From Botryosphaeria dothidea (lineage: Eukaryota > Ascomycota > Dothideomycetes > Botryosphaeriales > Botryosphaeriaceae), in assembly GCA_011503125.2 (NCBI GenBank), contig WWBZ02000051.1, positions 1,240,001 to 1,304,000 on the forward strand: 64,000 nucleotides of DNA. The letters are read 5' to 3'. Made by a program: the position numbers and the translations under genes. Positions 11,332 to 23,109 of the stretch are shown in pieces (the first letter of the stretch is position 1; each line of letters begins with the position of its first letter). Below the pieces are notes generated by a model, which was given only the letters and a program-made list of their open reading frames with translations, made no database searches and had not been told where the DNA came from.

Positions 11332-12153
11332 CGTCTTAGTGGAGTCGAGATAGAAATCAAATGTGTAGGTAGGATGGAGATCCAGGGAGGGCTCGGGTTG
11401 CAATAACTCGTACGTACTTTTCAAGAATGTGGATTTGATGGAAGGTTTGTCATTGCATGTAGCACAACTCGTTGGCATCACCGTTGCCGCATGATTACGA
11501 CATTTGACGATCTCCCGCGTTGGCCACATCAGCTACACAAGAACATCGGGACTATCGTCTTAGCGAAAAATAAAGTCTGATGATTCATGATATCAATCCA
11601 AATGATCCTGTGCCTAGTTCTGAAGATCTACTGCAAACGCACCGCTGTTAGGTTGGATCTCGAGTGCCGGCTGCTTCCGGCTTTCCGGGACTGGATTAGC
11701 CGGGCCCTGAACTTTTTCTCATGTCTGAAACTGTAAAGTAAGAGATACATATAACCTCTTATAAATGATTATTTTAATTCTAGCACGATATACGAAGCAA
11801 TGACACTAAGTTACCCTCTCGACCACACCGCTTTACTACTATAAGAGGTTATACAGACCTTAATTATAGTATGACATGTATGGCGTGATTGTTTTCGGGA
11901 AACTTCTGCTGTGCTACATAAGCGTAACAATTAAATGCATCAACCCTTGCAGTGTAGTGCCATTGCGAATCCATGCCAAGGTGACAATGCAGAAGTATCT
12001 CTAATAATAGGATATACCGGTGGTACAAAAGCATTCTGTGGACCATGTCCTCGTTGATGCACAAGGCTCTGAATCCCAGGCATCCGCCTTTTAAGCCTTG
12101 CCTTTCCCCCTTTCTCCAAACGATCTTGCGTGCGTGAACGGCTTTTCCAAACG
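11332..12153. other. Intergenic region with AT-rich inverted-repeat element
   Basis: About 820 bases. The AT-rich middle (11735-11880) contains a perfect 13-base inverted repeat listed separately. The remainder has no recognisable gene and includes the promoter of the kelch gene. Confidence 0.5.
11751..11852. repeat. Small inverted-repeat element (MITE-like)
   Basis: ATAACCTCTTATA at 11751-11763 is repeated as its exact reverse complement TATAAGAGGTTAT at 11840-11852. The 102-base unit is AT-rich and noncoding. A 13-base perfect match at this spacing is unlikely by chance and resembles the ends of a miniature inverted-repeat element. I could not find a clear target-site duplication. Confidence 0.4.
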
Positions 12154-14034
12154 ATGTTGCGCTTTCTCGGCTGTTATGCTGGTGGTTTCCTATCCCTGTT
12201 CTCTCTTTTCTCTCGCTCCTCCGCCCGTTCACTTTGTGGCCTCATAGACCAAAGAAGTTGGTGAAGCCCATCTCCCTTCCCCAGATGCAAGTTCCTTTTG
12301 AGAATACTGATCAATAATCACATAGCCGCCATCGTCGGTGATCGTCTCTTTTTCTCAAGCGCAAACTACACGTTCGATGATGAAGCGGACTGGAAGAACA
12401 CTTCCTCGCTCTATTGGCTCCGCCTTAACAATACTTTCAACGTCAATGGCCCCATAGACATGTCCCTCATCGGCGAGGGTCCGTTACCTAGCACCGTTCT
12501 TGTTGGTGGTATGAATCCTGTTGCTGGAGGTTTCTCTGGCACCTTCTTCTACGACCACACGACCCTGTACGCCTATGCCGGCATGGTCGGTGAGGAGGCT
12601 GATGGCATTAACAATTCCCTATGGTCGTACGATACCACAATGAACAAATGGAGTTTGGTCGAGGTTGAGGGCGGCAGGATCAGCTTCGGCAATAATAGCG
12701 AGGGTGTACATGCAAGTGATCCGAAGTCTGGTTTGTCGTTCTACACAGGTGGCTGGGCTATGGCTTCTAATGGCACAAACAATGGCACCGTCAAGTTTGA
12801 GTCGTCCAATCCAGGAACTCCACAGTGGAGCTTTATGACTACTCAAAATGGGATACAGGGACCGAATATCCTGAAAGGCGCCATGGTGTACGTGAGAAAA
12901 GGGCAGTCTGGAGTGCTCATCGCGTTCGGCGGCTACAACACTGCCTACAAAGGAGACCAGTTCGCTTCAGGCTGGGATTGGAATCAACGGTCCTTGAAAG
13001 ATGTTTACGTATACGATATCTTCTCCAACACATGGTATCTCCAAGAAGCCAGCGGTGATATCCCGGAGCATCGTTCGGATTTCTGCGCTGGCGTTTCGTC
13101 CGCGCCCGATGACTCGAGCTTTCAAATCACCATCCATGCGGGGTGGGATCTTTTTGAAGGTATTGCACTCTCCGATGTGTATACCTTGAGCATACCATCC
13201 TTCCGCTGGATCAAGGTCGTGGACTCCGACAACCCTGATACTATCCTCGAGCCCCATGCAGGTCGTCAGCGATTAAAATGCGACGTGTGGAATGAGAGGC
13301 AAATGATTGTCTCCGGCGGCTTTGTCCAGTCTGAAGAAAAGCATTTCAATGATGCATGCAATGAAAGTTACCCGCCATTCAAAGTGCTGGACACCTCGAC
13401 CTATTCTTGGCGGACGCAATTTGATCCGAGGTTGGAGTATTCTGTACCAAAAGTCGTGACAGAAGTCATTGGTGGAAAGTACGTATGGCGGCTGAGTAAC
13501 CTCCTTTCAGTGTTTACTTCTTTTTATTTGAAAAGAAAAAATTCGCCGTGAGCTAATACTGCTTTTGATAGCTCCGCCGGTGGTGCAACTCTTCAATCCC
13601 CGGCAGCAGGCTGGCCTTCCGATGATCTTTCTTCAATATTCTCAAAAACAGTGGCAAGGGATACGTATTCCTACAACGAGACAACCCCTACGGCTTCCAG
13701 CACACCCGAATATACTGGCACGAGTGCCTCATCTGGTGATGGTGGTGGTATATCCGGAGGTACAATCGCCGGCGTTGTGATTGGGATCCTGGCTGCCATT
13801 CTGGTCGTGGCTGCGGCGCTTCGCCTATGGACGAGAAAGAGGCGCCAGGCACATGTGCAGCAAATACGCACGGATACTCTGTCTAAATGGCAGAAGCCGG
13901 AACTTGAAGCTACTGAGGTGAGGCAACAGGAGCTGGATGCAAATGGCATGATCCATGAAATACATGGCGAAGCCCTGATACCCGAGCCTGTGCAGCTTGA
14001 GGTTCCACATCAACCTTCAGAGCTTCCGGGATAG
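12154..14034 (+). CDS. Kelch-repeat cell-surface protein with C-terminal membrane anchor
   Basis: 572 aa, three exons: 12154-12256, 12326-13478, 13572-14034. The short first exon encodes a hydrophobic signal-like leader (MLRFLGCYAGGFLSLFSLFS) and joins in phase to the block TAIVGDRLFF that opens the first kelch blade. Kelch-type strands recur through the middle (LYAYAGMVGEE...LWSYDTTMNKWSLV, SGLSFYTGGW, VLIAFGGYN...VYVYDIFSNTWY, QMIVSGGF). A Ser/Thr/Gly-rich stalk follows, then a membrane segment (GVVIGILAAILVVAAAL) with a basic RKRRQ stop-transfer and a short cytosolic tail. Many N-glycosylation sequons (NNT, NNS, NGT) fit an exported ectodomain. The first donor (GTTGGT) is non-consensus, so the leader exon is less certain than the rest. 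Fungal relatives are mostly uncharacterised; a role at the wall or membrane is inferred. Confidence 0.8.
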
Positions 14035-14171
14035 CAGTGGCGTCATCTTGGGATTGATTACTTCCGTGTTTTAGATTTTTGGTGCTATATTCAGTAGACT
14101 TCCCTTGTCTTTTCTTCCATTTGCCACATGACTTAAGTCCTGCCTAAGAGCACTCAAATTTTGAGAGCTGT

Positions 14172-14759
14172 TCATGAAACATCCCCAGCTTCTCTACGCT
14201 TTAGCTTCCATTCAGGCTCCAGTAGTGAGTAGATCAGCCAATCATGCCAGGCGCCTTGATTCCAGACTGCGTCCCGTTTCCGGCCCTCCAAAACAAAGCC
14301 AAGCTGCTCCACCATCTTAACAATGCCAACGTTGTATGAGAAGCACTCAAAGCCGATGCGGTGCAGCTCATCGCCAAAGCCCCAGTGCAATAACCACTCG
14401 ATTGCTTCGCTGCTGTAACCATGGCCGCGATGTTCTTCGAGGATGTTGATATTGATAGAGCTGGCGCGATGTTGTTCATGTCCAACCGGCCGTATTTTTG
14501 AGAGTGATATGACGCCTATTGGAATACCCGACTCCGTGTATCTCGCGGGCGGCGGACTAACGCGAATGATGAAGGCCAATGTATAGTTCTCGTCGAAATG
14601 AGTCTTCCAGTCGTTGATAGGTCCGGGCCGGAGTAAAGCCAAATTGGAGAGGGCGTAGGTGTGAGGGCCGCCCAAAATCGAGTCTACGATAGCTTGATCC
14701 TCAGGTATGTCCCGGATGGGGTTGATGCTCAATCGTTTGGTTGAAAATGGGTTCTTCAT
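14172..14759 (-). CDS. GNAT-family N-acetyltransferase (RimJ/RimL type)
   Basis: 195 aa, no intron. Acetyl-CoA dependent acetyltransferase of the GNAT fold. Visible are the strand IPIGVISLSKIRP, the acetyl-CoA loop ILEEHRGHGYSSEAIEWLLHWGF (the R/Q-x-x-G-x-G/A motif is RGHGYS), and the late motif of this subfamily, a helix ending in NVGIVKMVEQLGFVLEGRKRDAVW followed by WHDWLIYSLLEPEW. These C-terminal blocks are typical of the Acetyltransf_3 group acting on small molecules or protein N-termini; the substrate cannot be told. The start at 14759 is preferred because a TATAAATA box lies on this strand at 14829-14822, about 65 bases upstream. The gene is convergent with the kelch gene, 137 bases apart. 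Confidence 0.85.
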   Translation of the reverse strand: MKNPFSTKRLSINPIRDIPEDQAIVDSILGGPHTYALSNLALLRPGPINDWKTHFDENYTLAFIIRVSPPPARYTESGIPIGVISLSKIRPVGHEQHRASSININILEEHRGHGYSSEAIEWLLHWGFGDELHRIGFECFSYNVGIVKMVEQLGFVLEGRKRDAVWNQGAWHDWLIYSLLEPEWKLKRREAGDVS

Positions 14760-14821
14760 CTTGAGGCTTGATGGAGTTGTTGGACAGATGGGGAAATTCA
14801 AAGATCTGCCCCTACCCCGCG

Positions 14822-14829
14822 TATTTATA
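14822..14829 (-). promoter_or_regulatory. TATA box of the GNAT gene
   Basis: On the minus strand this reads TATAAATA, about 63 bases before the chosen ATG at 14759. It supports that start over an in-frame ATG further upstream, which would place the box inside the coding sequence. Confidence 0.45.
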
Positions 14830-15241
14830 CGTCGTGGCTTGCTGCCTGGCCCCACTTGCTTTAGCCTTTTACCTAATAGTAACCTAAAATGTAAAGCTGG
14901 TACAGAGAATAGTCTCTGTTATCATCGTATCACTTTGTTCCCTACCTTTACAGCCGAGTAATAGATGCTTCTTCTCTGCCGTCCTTCGCGTGACAGATCA
15001 ACTGCTTGCCTACAACAATTCAACGTCCGGCCATTGAATAAATTGAACAAGGTCTAATATATTCCTTTTGACGAAATTGAAATTTTTTACAACGAACAGA
15101 AAAGAGAACAAAAGAAGAAAGACGCCCGCTGTGAGAACCGAGAATAACCTTGCTAACCGCCCATCGTAAGTATGCCAAGCATTATCATACACGTGTCATG
15201 ACCTATATACAAAAAGCCCCTTCCGGCCCTCCCCTCTCTTT
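14830..15241. other. Intergenic region between GNAT and HET genes
   Basis: Roughly 410 bases holding the GNAT 5' region and the 3' end of the HET gene. No further gene or repeat seen. Confidence 0.5.
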
Positions 15242-17689
15242 TCACACAATCGTCACGTCCCTCTTCCCCCCGCTCTCAAACCACGGCCTGCACTGCGGCC
15301 CGCCCACAAAATACCCAACGCGCTCAAACTCCTCCCCCTTCAGCGCCAACGCCAGCCCCCACACCGTCTCGATGTCCACCACCTCATCATCCTCCGCCGG
15401 CGTGCGCGTAAAGCAGCGCGCCAGCATGAAGCACCAATACACGCCCTGCGAGAACCGCCTGGACGACGAAAGCGACGAGCCGCTCCCGCTCCCGTCCTCG
15501 GTCGACGCGCCGCTGCTGCAGTACCCGCAGCTCTCCTCGTCCGGCACGTCCAGGTAGATGACGCCGTACGCGCCGGCGGCCGCGTCGTCGACGCCCGCGA
15601 CCGCGAACGGGGTGCGCGGGCTGAGCAGCGTCGGGACGTTGGGGCGGAGGAAGCCGTGCAGGGTCAGCACGCCGCCGGCGACGCGGCTGAAGGGGGCGTC
15701 GGGCACGGCGGGCGTGACGGCACAGTCGACGACGTCCGCGACGGGCTCGTACCACGAGCACGCGTCGGCCTGGAAGGCGATGGCGGCGTCGATGCTCATC
15801 CACGACCACGACGGCGCGCGGTAGGATGGCGGGCGCGCGGCGCATGACGAGTAGGTGCGGAGGGTGGCGGCGGTGATGGGCGAGGCGGGGGACGGGGGCG
15901 AGGGCAGCCAGGACAGCTCGTGCAGGAGGTGCTTCTCCCACAGGCCGGCGAGGTAGCGGTCTTCCATGGCGTCGCGGAAGTAGGTCACGATGCCGCCGAG
16001 GGCGGGCAGCTTGTCCATCGGGTCCGAGAGCAGACGTGTGGTGTAGTCGTGGACGACGAACTTCCAGGTGCGGAAGAGCTTAGGCAGGCGCTCGCTCTGC
16101 TGATTGAACATGCTGGGTGGCGAGTGAGTGCTCAGGCGCGGCTGGTGGATGCGGCCCCGGGGCGAGAGACGGATGGTGGTGAGGCCAGCGGCTGCGCAGT
16201 AACCGTTCCAGTCAATTGGGTTCTGTCGACCCGTGCTACATTCGTGCACCTTTTCACCCGCTGTACAGCGCCAGACGGTGAATTCGCGTCCGTATATGAG
16301 GAGGCGTGGGGAGAGGACGATTTCTTGGAGCGTCCAGCCACGCTCGTGTAATGGTTCGCGCGTAGGCTGTTCAATGAGCCGCTGTTTCCTTGGGAGCAGC
16401 ATCATATTGCCGACTTGTCCGTTGGCACATAGCATAGGGAGCTTAACTAGGGGATCGCGTGAGCGTTCGGCTTGGAAGAAGCCTTCGTGACAGTCACGAG
16501 CGCGTGCTGCGACGATGGTGACATGTGAGTTCTGGAATACTTGTTGCATACGCGCAATCTCGCGCTCCCTGTCGGCAACACTGTCCTGGATAATGCATAG
16601 TGAGTCGACCCAGAGGTATTTCAACCCCAGGGCTCGCGTCGTCTTCACGCCATCTTGAAACGTCTGTGGGAGGCGCGATAATTCAAGCTCTTCCATGTGC
16701 TCCGCTATCGTTGCCGTCGTTGTGACCACCGACTGGGATTTGCCCCAGCAGTAACTCAATGTGGCGTACGGCTCCGGTTCGATGCCCTCCGTATCTACCA
16801 GCCGCACAATATTGTCGCTTTCGGCCACGTCAAGGACTCGGGATGGGAGAGCGCGCCTGTGTCGTACGCATGACCGGTGCCCGTTGTCGCACCAGCTCAC
16901 CCAACCCTTAACCATGGCAAGCTCTTCCGGCGTACCACGATTCGAGTTGAGGCTGCACACAGGCAGCGAGAAAGCCTCATTCCCCGTGCCATCTCCGCTA
17001 ATGAGCTGCGGTTCTGCCAACGGATCGCCTGTTTCCAGTCAACTCAACCCGAGCCTTACGAGGCTGTTGCTGCCACGTCACTCACCATGCTCTGTAGCCA
17101 CGTCGAATTGCAAGGTCCCCGAAAACAAGGTCCCGAGCCTGCTCACCCTTAAAACCGGCAACAAACCCGCCGCGACCATGCCCTCACCTTTCCCAAGCCC
17201 TGACCATGACAGCCGTTGCTGCTGGCTCACCGGACTGCCCTGACCCTCGGCTTCGAATGCAAACTCGAAGTGCACCTCCGCTTCATCTTCCTTCCCGGCT
17301 TCACTTCCGTCCATGCTCTTGACCCGTTCCCCATCCCAGCCCTTTTTCCACATGGCCCTCCCAATCTCCCCGCCTCCATTCGAGCCCTTTTTCAAATTAC
17401 TCCTCCTCTTTTCCCCGGTGATGACGGAATCCAAGAGCACCTGGCAGAGGCCGCACCCGCCCGCCGCGGTACCTTCGAGCGAGCCGCGGCGGCGGGAGTA
17501 GCGGAGGGAGCCTGAAGGGTTATTATATTTGTCCGGGCTGCACAGCAACGACCACGGCGCCTCGTAGAACTTGCCCGTCTGCCGGCTAGTCGTGAAGGCC
17601 GAGGCGCAGCGCGGGCATGGCGAGGGCGGCGGAGGCGGCGGTGGCGGCGACGCAGCAGCAGCAGCGGGGCCCGGGCTGTCCTGGTGCAT
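15242..17689 (-). CDS. HET-domain protein (heterokaryon incompatibility type)
   Basis: 796 aa, two exons: 17689-17086 and 17028-15242, joined through a 57-nt intron (GTGAGT donor, ACAG acceptor). HET domains belong to fungal proteins that trigger a growth-arrest or death response after fusion with a non-self strain, though most paralogues are uncharacterised. The core is clear: EPYATLSYCWG, then LKYLWVDSLCIIQD, the VTIVAARARDCHEGFF strand and RGWTLQEIVLSPRLLIYG. The first exon carries a proline-rich stretch and two CxxC pairs (CPRC and CGLC) seen ahead of the domain in many family members. The C-terminal half has the SWSWMSID motif common to the group. The start at 17689 is the ATG nearest the conserved part; an in-frame ATG at 17866 would add 59 unlikely residues. 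The 3' half is notably GC-rich. Confidence 0.9.
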
Positions 17690-18934
17690 TATGTACTGGT
17701 GGGTAAAGGGAAGTGGTAGGGGGTCGCAGGCAAATAATAAGACAAAAGACGCTTTGCGCTCGCGGCGCCTTTTTCGCTCCTCACACACAAGCCAATAACC
17801 ACCCCCGCCTGGGTAAGTAGGGTAAATCTGTTGCGTGCTGTTCGGAGGGAGGGTTCTCGTTCCCAAGTGAAGGCAGTCGGACCGATCCCGGAAAGCTGGG
17901 CGCGTTGCAGGGCCGCCGGGTTGTGCGAAGGGGGATCGTGGGAGGAAGCAAAAAAGAAAACAACACTGCCACGTTAGATTTAACTCAAGAGAGACGCACG
18001 AGACAGCAAATCTTTTCCCCCGGCTGCAAGAAGGAAGACCCAGGTCTGTGGCATCGGGGTCTGAGCATTTTCCTCTCGCCAGGGGGGTGAGAGAAGAGTG
18101 AGAGGAAAGAGAGGAGAGGAACCGGGTTAACGGGATCCTGCGGAGTCAGAAAACTTATGGGGACACATCACTCCCTTTTTTTTCTGGAAGGAGACAGACA
18201 GCAGAGAGAAAGAAAATCGAGGCGGTGACTGGGGGACCCGCGGCGCACAGATGCGGTGAAGATCTGCGCACCACGCTCACTCGCATGATTCGTCTTCTCG
18301 CCTTCTCGTCCGCTTCTCGTTCTCTTCTAGAACGCGTGGTGGTGCCTGAGAAATATGGGGGCGCCAGGGCGGGGTGAAGTGGTGGCTTGCGATACGAGAG
18401 ACAGTTGCCTTCTCTCAGACGGAGGGCGTAAGCCGTTACGCGTAGACGTCGTCCGCTTCATTCACGGATACGACGGATAGAATGCCTCGTCCCATGTTGC
18501 CTAGCCGGGGTAGCGCTCGCATCAAAGAAGCAAGTGATGCTCAGGGGAAAAGCGGGACGAGTTTGACGGTCTGCTTCAGCAGCAGCAGCTTTTTGTGAAG
18601 TCATGCTCTGCAGCGGAAAGAATTTGTTATCGACGAACAGGGATCGGGGAAACCTTGCGGCCGGGCTTAGGGCTGTAGGCAGCACTATTAAACGTACACC
18701 TACTTTCCGTCGATCATCAGGCCGTCTCATGCAGTTGAAGGCTGCCGGTGCCAAGCCGGTGTGGGTAAGGCTGCGCTGCACACCACCGAACAAGGTCAAC
18801 CTGGACGAGCCACGTTCTCGGACAGATCCCCATATCGCTCGTCTATTGAAACCTCAACGCCTGCCTCTCCGCGACTCGGCCGAAAAGCACCGTCCGCTGC
18901 TCTCCATCCGCATCCCAGACCACCATCATGGTCA
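17690..18934. other. Long intergenic region upstream of the HET gene
   Basis: About 1.25 kb, with purine-rich and pyrimidine-rich stretches near 18080-18210 as in fungal promoters. Open frames here are short or antisense to the RING gene and show no motifs. No repeat or RNA gene recognised. Confidence 0.5.
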
Positions 18935-20023
18935 TCACAGCAAGTACCCATACACCTCGACCTCCCTGCACACCCTCCACGTCAACACCACCTCGATCAG
19001 CTCCGACATCAAAAACAACCCCTCCGCATACGCGTTCCCCCTCCCAATCGCCCGCTTCACTGCCCACAACAACCCATCCCGCGCTTCCCTAACCGTCACC
19101 ACCGTCCCGTCCATCTGCTCGTACCACGCATCCACCGCCGGCAGCGCCACGTGCTCAATCTGCGCCAGCACCCGCCTCTGCCTGTCGCCGCCGCCGCGCG
19201 CCCCGCTCCGGACCATGCCCAGTGGAGCGCAGAAGCGGGCAAAGTCGCGGAGAGCCTGGCCGCAGAGGCTTGCGCGGACGGTGACGCAGTAGTCGCCGAC
19301 GTCGTGGCGCCAGTTGAAGTGGTGGCAGCGCAGCAGGTCGGCCGGGCAAGGCGTCTCGAAGACGGGCACCACCGCGTACGGGCGGCGGTCGGCCGGGTGG
19401 GAGACGATGCGCGACGGCTGCGCGCGGCGCGGGTAGCCGTACGCGGGCAGGGAGCGGGCGGCGTAGTGCCAGCTGCCGGTCCGGTGGTTGCGGGCGACGA
19501 GGCTGCGCTCGAAGGACGTGCGGGCGAAGCGCGTCTGGGCAGCGCGCAGGCGCGGGAAGAAGGTGGACGGGTCGAAGACGTGATGCGGGACGGGCTGCTC
19601 GGTGGGGAAGCCGACGCTCATGTGTGGGCTGGGGTCGTCGGTGATGTATTCGATTGTGCCATCGTCGGAGTCGTTGTAGGCCTGGTCGTAGGATGCGTCT
19701 TCATCATCCTCGGATGCATCTTCATTACTGCTTTCGAGGTCGGAGTGTACGTAGTCTTCGACGTAAGGCTGTGCTTCCCATCTTGGAGGTGGCTGTATTT
19801 CCCAAAGCTCAGCTCGACACATCGGACACCTGTTGCCATCCCAGAGAGCTAGGCAGTAGGAGCCGAATATGTGGTGACAAGTATCAAGGAGAAGGGGGTA
19901 TTCCGAGCCCTCCGAATATTCTTCCATGCAGATGCTACAAGTGGCATCCGGTTCCAGATCCTCAAGGAGCAGAGACCGTGTTCCTTCTGCCATGAATTCT
20001 GCCTTTGACGTGAACATCGACAT
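18935..20023 (-). CDS. RING-finger-like protein
   Basis: 362 aa, no intron. The N-terminus carries a RING-type zinc-binding motif, residues 29-69: C29-x2-C32, then C49-x-H51, C57 and C66-x2-C69. RING domains usually recruit an E2 to ubiquitinate targets. One ligand is missing: the fifth position is Gly54 (HIFGSYC) where the usual pattern is HxFCxxC, so ubiquitin ligase activity is uncertain. After the RING comes a very acidic, Ser-rich linker (about 88-130), then a basic region without a known domain; a C-terminal segment (VDAWYEQMDGTVVTVREARDGLLWAVKRAI) is probably helical. Single exon and a sensible start at 20023. Confidence 0.75.
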   Translation of the reverse strand: MSMFTSKAEFMAEGTRSLLLEDLEPDATCSICMEEYSEGSEYPLLLDTCHHIFGSYCLALWDGNRCPMCRAELWEIQPPPRWEAQPYVEDYVHSDLESSNEDASEDDEDASYDQAYNDSDDGTIEYITDDPSPHMSVGFPTEQPVPHHVFDPSTFFPRLRAAQTRFARTSFERSLVARNHRTGSWHYAARSLPAYGYPRRAQPSRIVSHPADRRPYAVVPVFETPCPADLLRCHHFNWRHDVGDYCVTVRASLCGQALRDFARFCAPLGMVRSGARGGGDRQRRVLAQIEHVALPAVDAWYEQMDGTVVTVREARDGLLWAVKRAIGRGNAYAEGLFLMSELIEVVLTWRVCREVEVYGYLL

Positions 20024-20281
20024 AGTAAAGCTTGGTGGGTGAGAATTATCTCAGCCGTCAGTCGTTATTGGTAGCCCTCAGTCAGTCACAAAGTGAAGGC
20101 AAGATGTCGAAGCGGCCTTCTTCGGGAGAGGCATTGCACAAAGAGCTCGGCAGTCATGGAAATGGGCATACGTGAATCGACTTTGGGTCATGAAAGAAAT
20201 CGCTTATAAGATTCGTGAATGCTTCGGTACTTTTCCCTTTGTTATGATTTCAATCGCCCCAGCAGCAGCATCTCGACGCGT

Positions 20282-22135
20282 CTAGCACACACTCCTGTGC
20301 ACACCGTGATGCATCGGTCTCTTCGCCTTGTGCTTGTCCTTGCTGTCAAGACCACGGTTGCCGTGAATTTTCTCGACACTGTTGTTGCTCGACGGCTGCC
20401 AGGCCAAGAGGTCGATCTGGTCGCTCTGCATGACGCTCTCTGTCACGGCGCAAATATCTGTGATCAAGCGATCCAACAGATCAAGACTCATGGACTCGCG
20501 AACAACAACTCGCAGAATCTCGGTCTTTTCCTCGTTGGGTGGAAGTGGATAGTCTGGCATCGAAATCGTTAGTACGTTCAAGCATGGATGTGAGGGGTTT
20601 GGGACATACTGGGAATGATGTACTGCTTCGCTCTCAACAGGTTGCTAATAGACACCTGCTTGACATGCGGGAATTGTTCCTTGAACTTCTTGCTCAAAGT
20701 GAAAGCAACAACGGGCAACCCTGCATTGTAGTCGCCGCTGTTCTCACCCTCTTCGTAAGGTTTCTTCCCTTCCTCATACTTGTAGTCTCCCTTCTTTCTG
20801 TGGATGTCACTGATACACTCGTACCAACTGGTGGCTTCGAGAGCTCGGCTGAGAAGACGTGCGTTAGAAAGAGCATTCTCCATGATGGTACGGTAACCTG
20901 TGAAGCCCAGATGAATGAGATTGTAGTATTGCGCAATAATCTGCGCGCCTGGCCGGGAGAAGTTCAGAGTGTATGATTCTTCGGTACCACCAAGGTAGTG
21001 GAGTTCGAAGATGAGGTGTTTGGGAAGATAAGATTCATCTCTCCAGATGATCCATCCTACACCGGCATAGACCAAGCCGAACTTGTGACCTGAGACGTTG
21101 ATAGACTTCACGCGGGGAAGTTCAAAGTTCCTACCCTCGTCAGCAACAAAGTAGCCAATGTCTGAATAGGACTTACCACTTGGGCCCTCCGACCTGGGCA
21201 TGTGTGAAAGGTGCAATGAAAGCACCTGACGCACCATCAACGTGGATGGGGATGTCAACACCCGTCTTCGCTTCATACTCATCCAAGATCTTGGAGATTT
21301 CCTCCACAGGCTCATAGTGACCGGTGTATGTTGACCCAAGGATGACAAAGACACCAATGGTATTCTCATCAATGTTCTCGCGGACGAGATCAGTATCCAG
21401 GCGGTACCGACTCTTTGCGCTGACGGGCAGGATGCGCGCTTCGACTTCGAAGTATCTCGCAAACTTCTCCAGCGCGACCTGAGCATTGGCGCCCATGATG
21501 ATGTTGGGCTTGTCGGTAGGCTTGCCATCAGCCCTGCGCTTCTCCTGCCAACGCCTCTTCAAGGCAAGGCCACCGAGATGGATTGCCTCACTGGATCCAG
21601 TGGTGGCTGTTCCCACTGCCTTTTCGCCCTTCTGAACACCCCAGAGATGAGCAAGAATTGAGACACAGCGTGCATGCCTATATTTCAATCAGCCTCCCGC
21701 TCGATACAGTACGAAGAGATCATACGCACATCTGCATCATAGCTGGATATTCGTCTGCGTCTGACATGTTCTTTGACAGGTTCTCGATCATGAGCTTCTC
21801 TGCTTGTTCCTCCATGTATGTTCCAACGAAAGAGGCAAGGTTCAGATTGGGTCGGCCGTCAAGATCAAGCCTGGACAGGTCAGTCTGTGGCTAGTGAGGC
21901 GGTTGGAGCAGGAGGGAGCTCACTCATCCTTCAACATCTGGTGTACGGCATCGGCAGGAGCGCCATCGTGGGGAATCTTGAACTTGGAAAGCTCGGTGGC
22001 TGAGGCGTAGCGGCTCGAGTAAGGAGTGTTGTGGTTCACGGCGTTGTTCGAGTGGAAGCCGCGGCGATGGACGGGATGATCGTGGAACTTCTGGATGAGG
22101 TCATCGGGGTCAACGTGGGTTGCAAGTCCTGCCAT
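20282..22135 (-). CDS. gad: Glutamate decarboxylase
   Basis: PLP enzyme converting L-glutamate to 4-aminobutyrate and CO2 (EC 4.1.1.15), the entry to the GABA shunt, in the cytosol. 548 aa, five exons: 22135-21924, 21870-21730, 21677-21177, 21130-20610, 20553-20282; introns 46-56 nt. Key blocks are [20 protein letters not shown], the substrate and PLP region [18 protein letters not shown], the aspartate in HVDGASGAF and the Schiff-base lysine in [17 protein letters not shown]. The C-terminal part includes [21 protein letters not shown] and a basic tail. Length fits the fungal family. It runs divergently from the FAS1 gene across 974 bases. Confidence 0.95.
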
Positions 22136-23109
22136 GATGTGCTAGAGGTCCAATTGGTGCAATTGATAGATATTAAAGGGGATTGGGAGCTCTGTGTTGT
22201 TGTGGGAGAAGCTGGACAGGGAGCGGGGTAGATATAGGGAGCAGGACTCACCGGAGAAGCAGAAAGTAGGCATTCTGCTGCATCAGGAGCCGGTAATGGC
22301 GGGAGCTGACGTAGATCGGCGCTGGGAACGACCATTCATGGCGCAGGGATGGCGTCTCCGAACGGCAGCTCGACATGGAGCAAAGCTTGGTAAAGCTTGT
22401 GTGCGGATGGGCCTGCCATTCTTGACATCATCGCCCTTGCTCGGCCGGGCTGCGATTGGCTGCGGCCGCGTTTCATCGTCGACCAATCACAGCAAGTAAT
22501 TACGCGTCCGATTAGTCAGTGCGCATCTAGCCAGCGACAGCAGCAATTCTGTGTCAGGTCCTGCCTGCAGGCCGACAGCTCAAGCTTCATCCAGGCAGGC
22601 ACACAGATTCCCCGCCCCGCACGACTCCGTTCCGCCCGTCCCGCTGCAACTCAGCCCAGCCCGCCCCAGGCAGCAGCATTTCGAAGGCGCGATGGCGCAT
22701 TCGCTGATGGCTTCAATTGCTGTGCGACGCGACGCTGGCCAGAGATCCACGCATAGCGGGCCCTCGCGTCGCTTCATTTCGGCTTGGCGCCGAAGCAGTC
22801 GTCAGCTTCATTGACGCTGGCGTCGTAAGCGAAGTCCTCAGCGCCATGAGATGATTTTACGCCCACTCAATTTAAGTCCCGGACGCTGCCGCGCGCGTTC
22901 AACCAGAGTCTCTTGGTTACTTTCTGCGTCTCGCCGGAGAGTGCGGAGAAAGTCCGAAACGCGGGAGCGAGTTAGCTCGCACAGCTGTGGTCCTGACGCC
23001 ATCGAGCTTCTCTCGGCATCCATCATTCGATCTACACTTTACCTATATACCAGTACCCCTCTCTTTCCTCTCACCCCTTCTGTAACTTCCTTCAGAAGAC
23101 CCATCCATC
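22136..23109. promoter_or_regulatory. Divergent region between glutamate decarboxylase and FAS1 gene
   Basis: 974 bases without a supported gene. A TATATA box at 23044-23049 sits 61-66 bases before the FAS1 start codon, and pyrimidine-rich sequence follows it, as is common just before fungal starts. GC-rich stretches in the middle contain only short frames. Confidence 0.5.

Noticed and set aside
18761..19852. 363-codon plus-strand frame opposite the RING gene
   Set aside because: It is antisense to a single-exon gene with clear RING motifs and is low-complexity Arg/His/Ala; it arises from GC-rich codon use.
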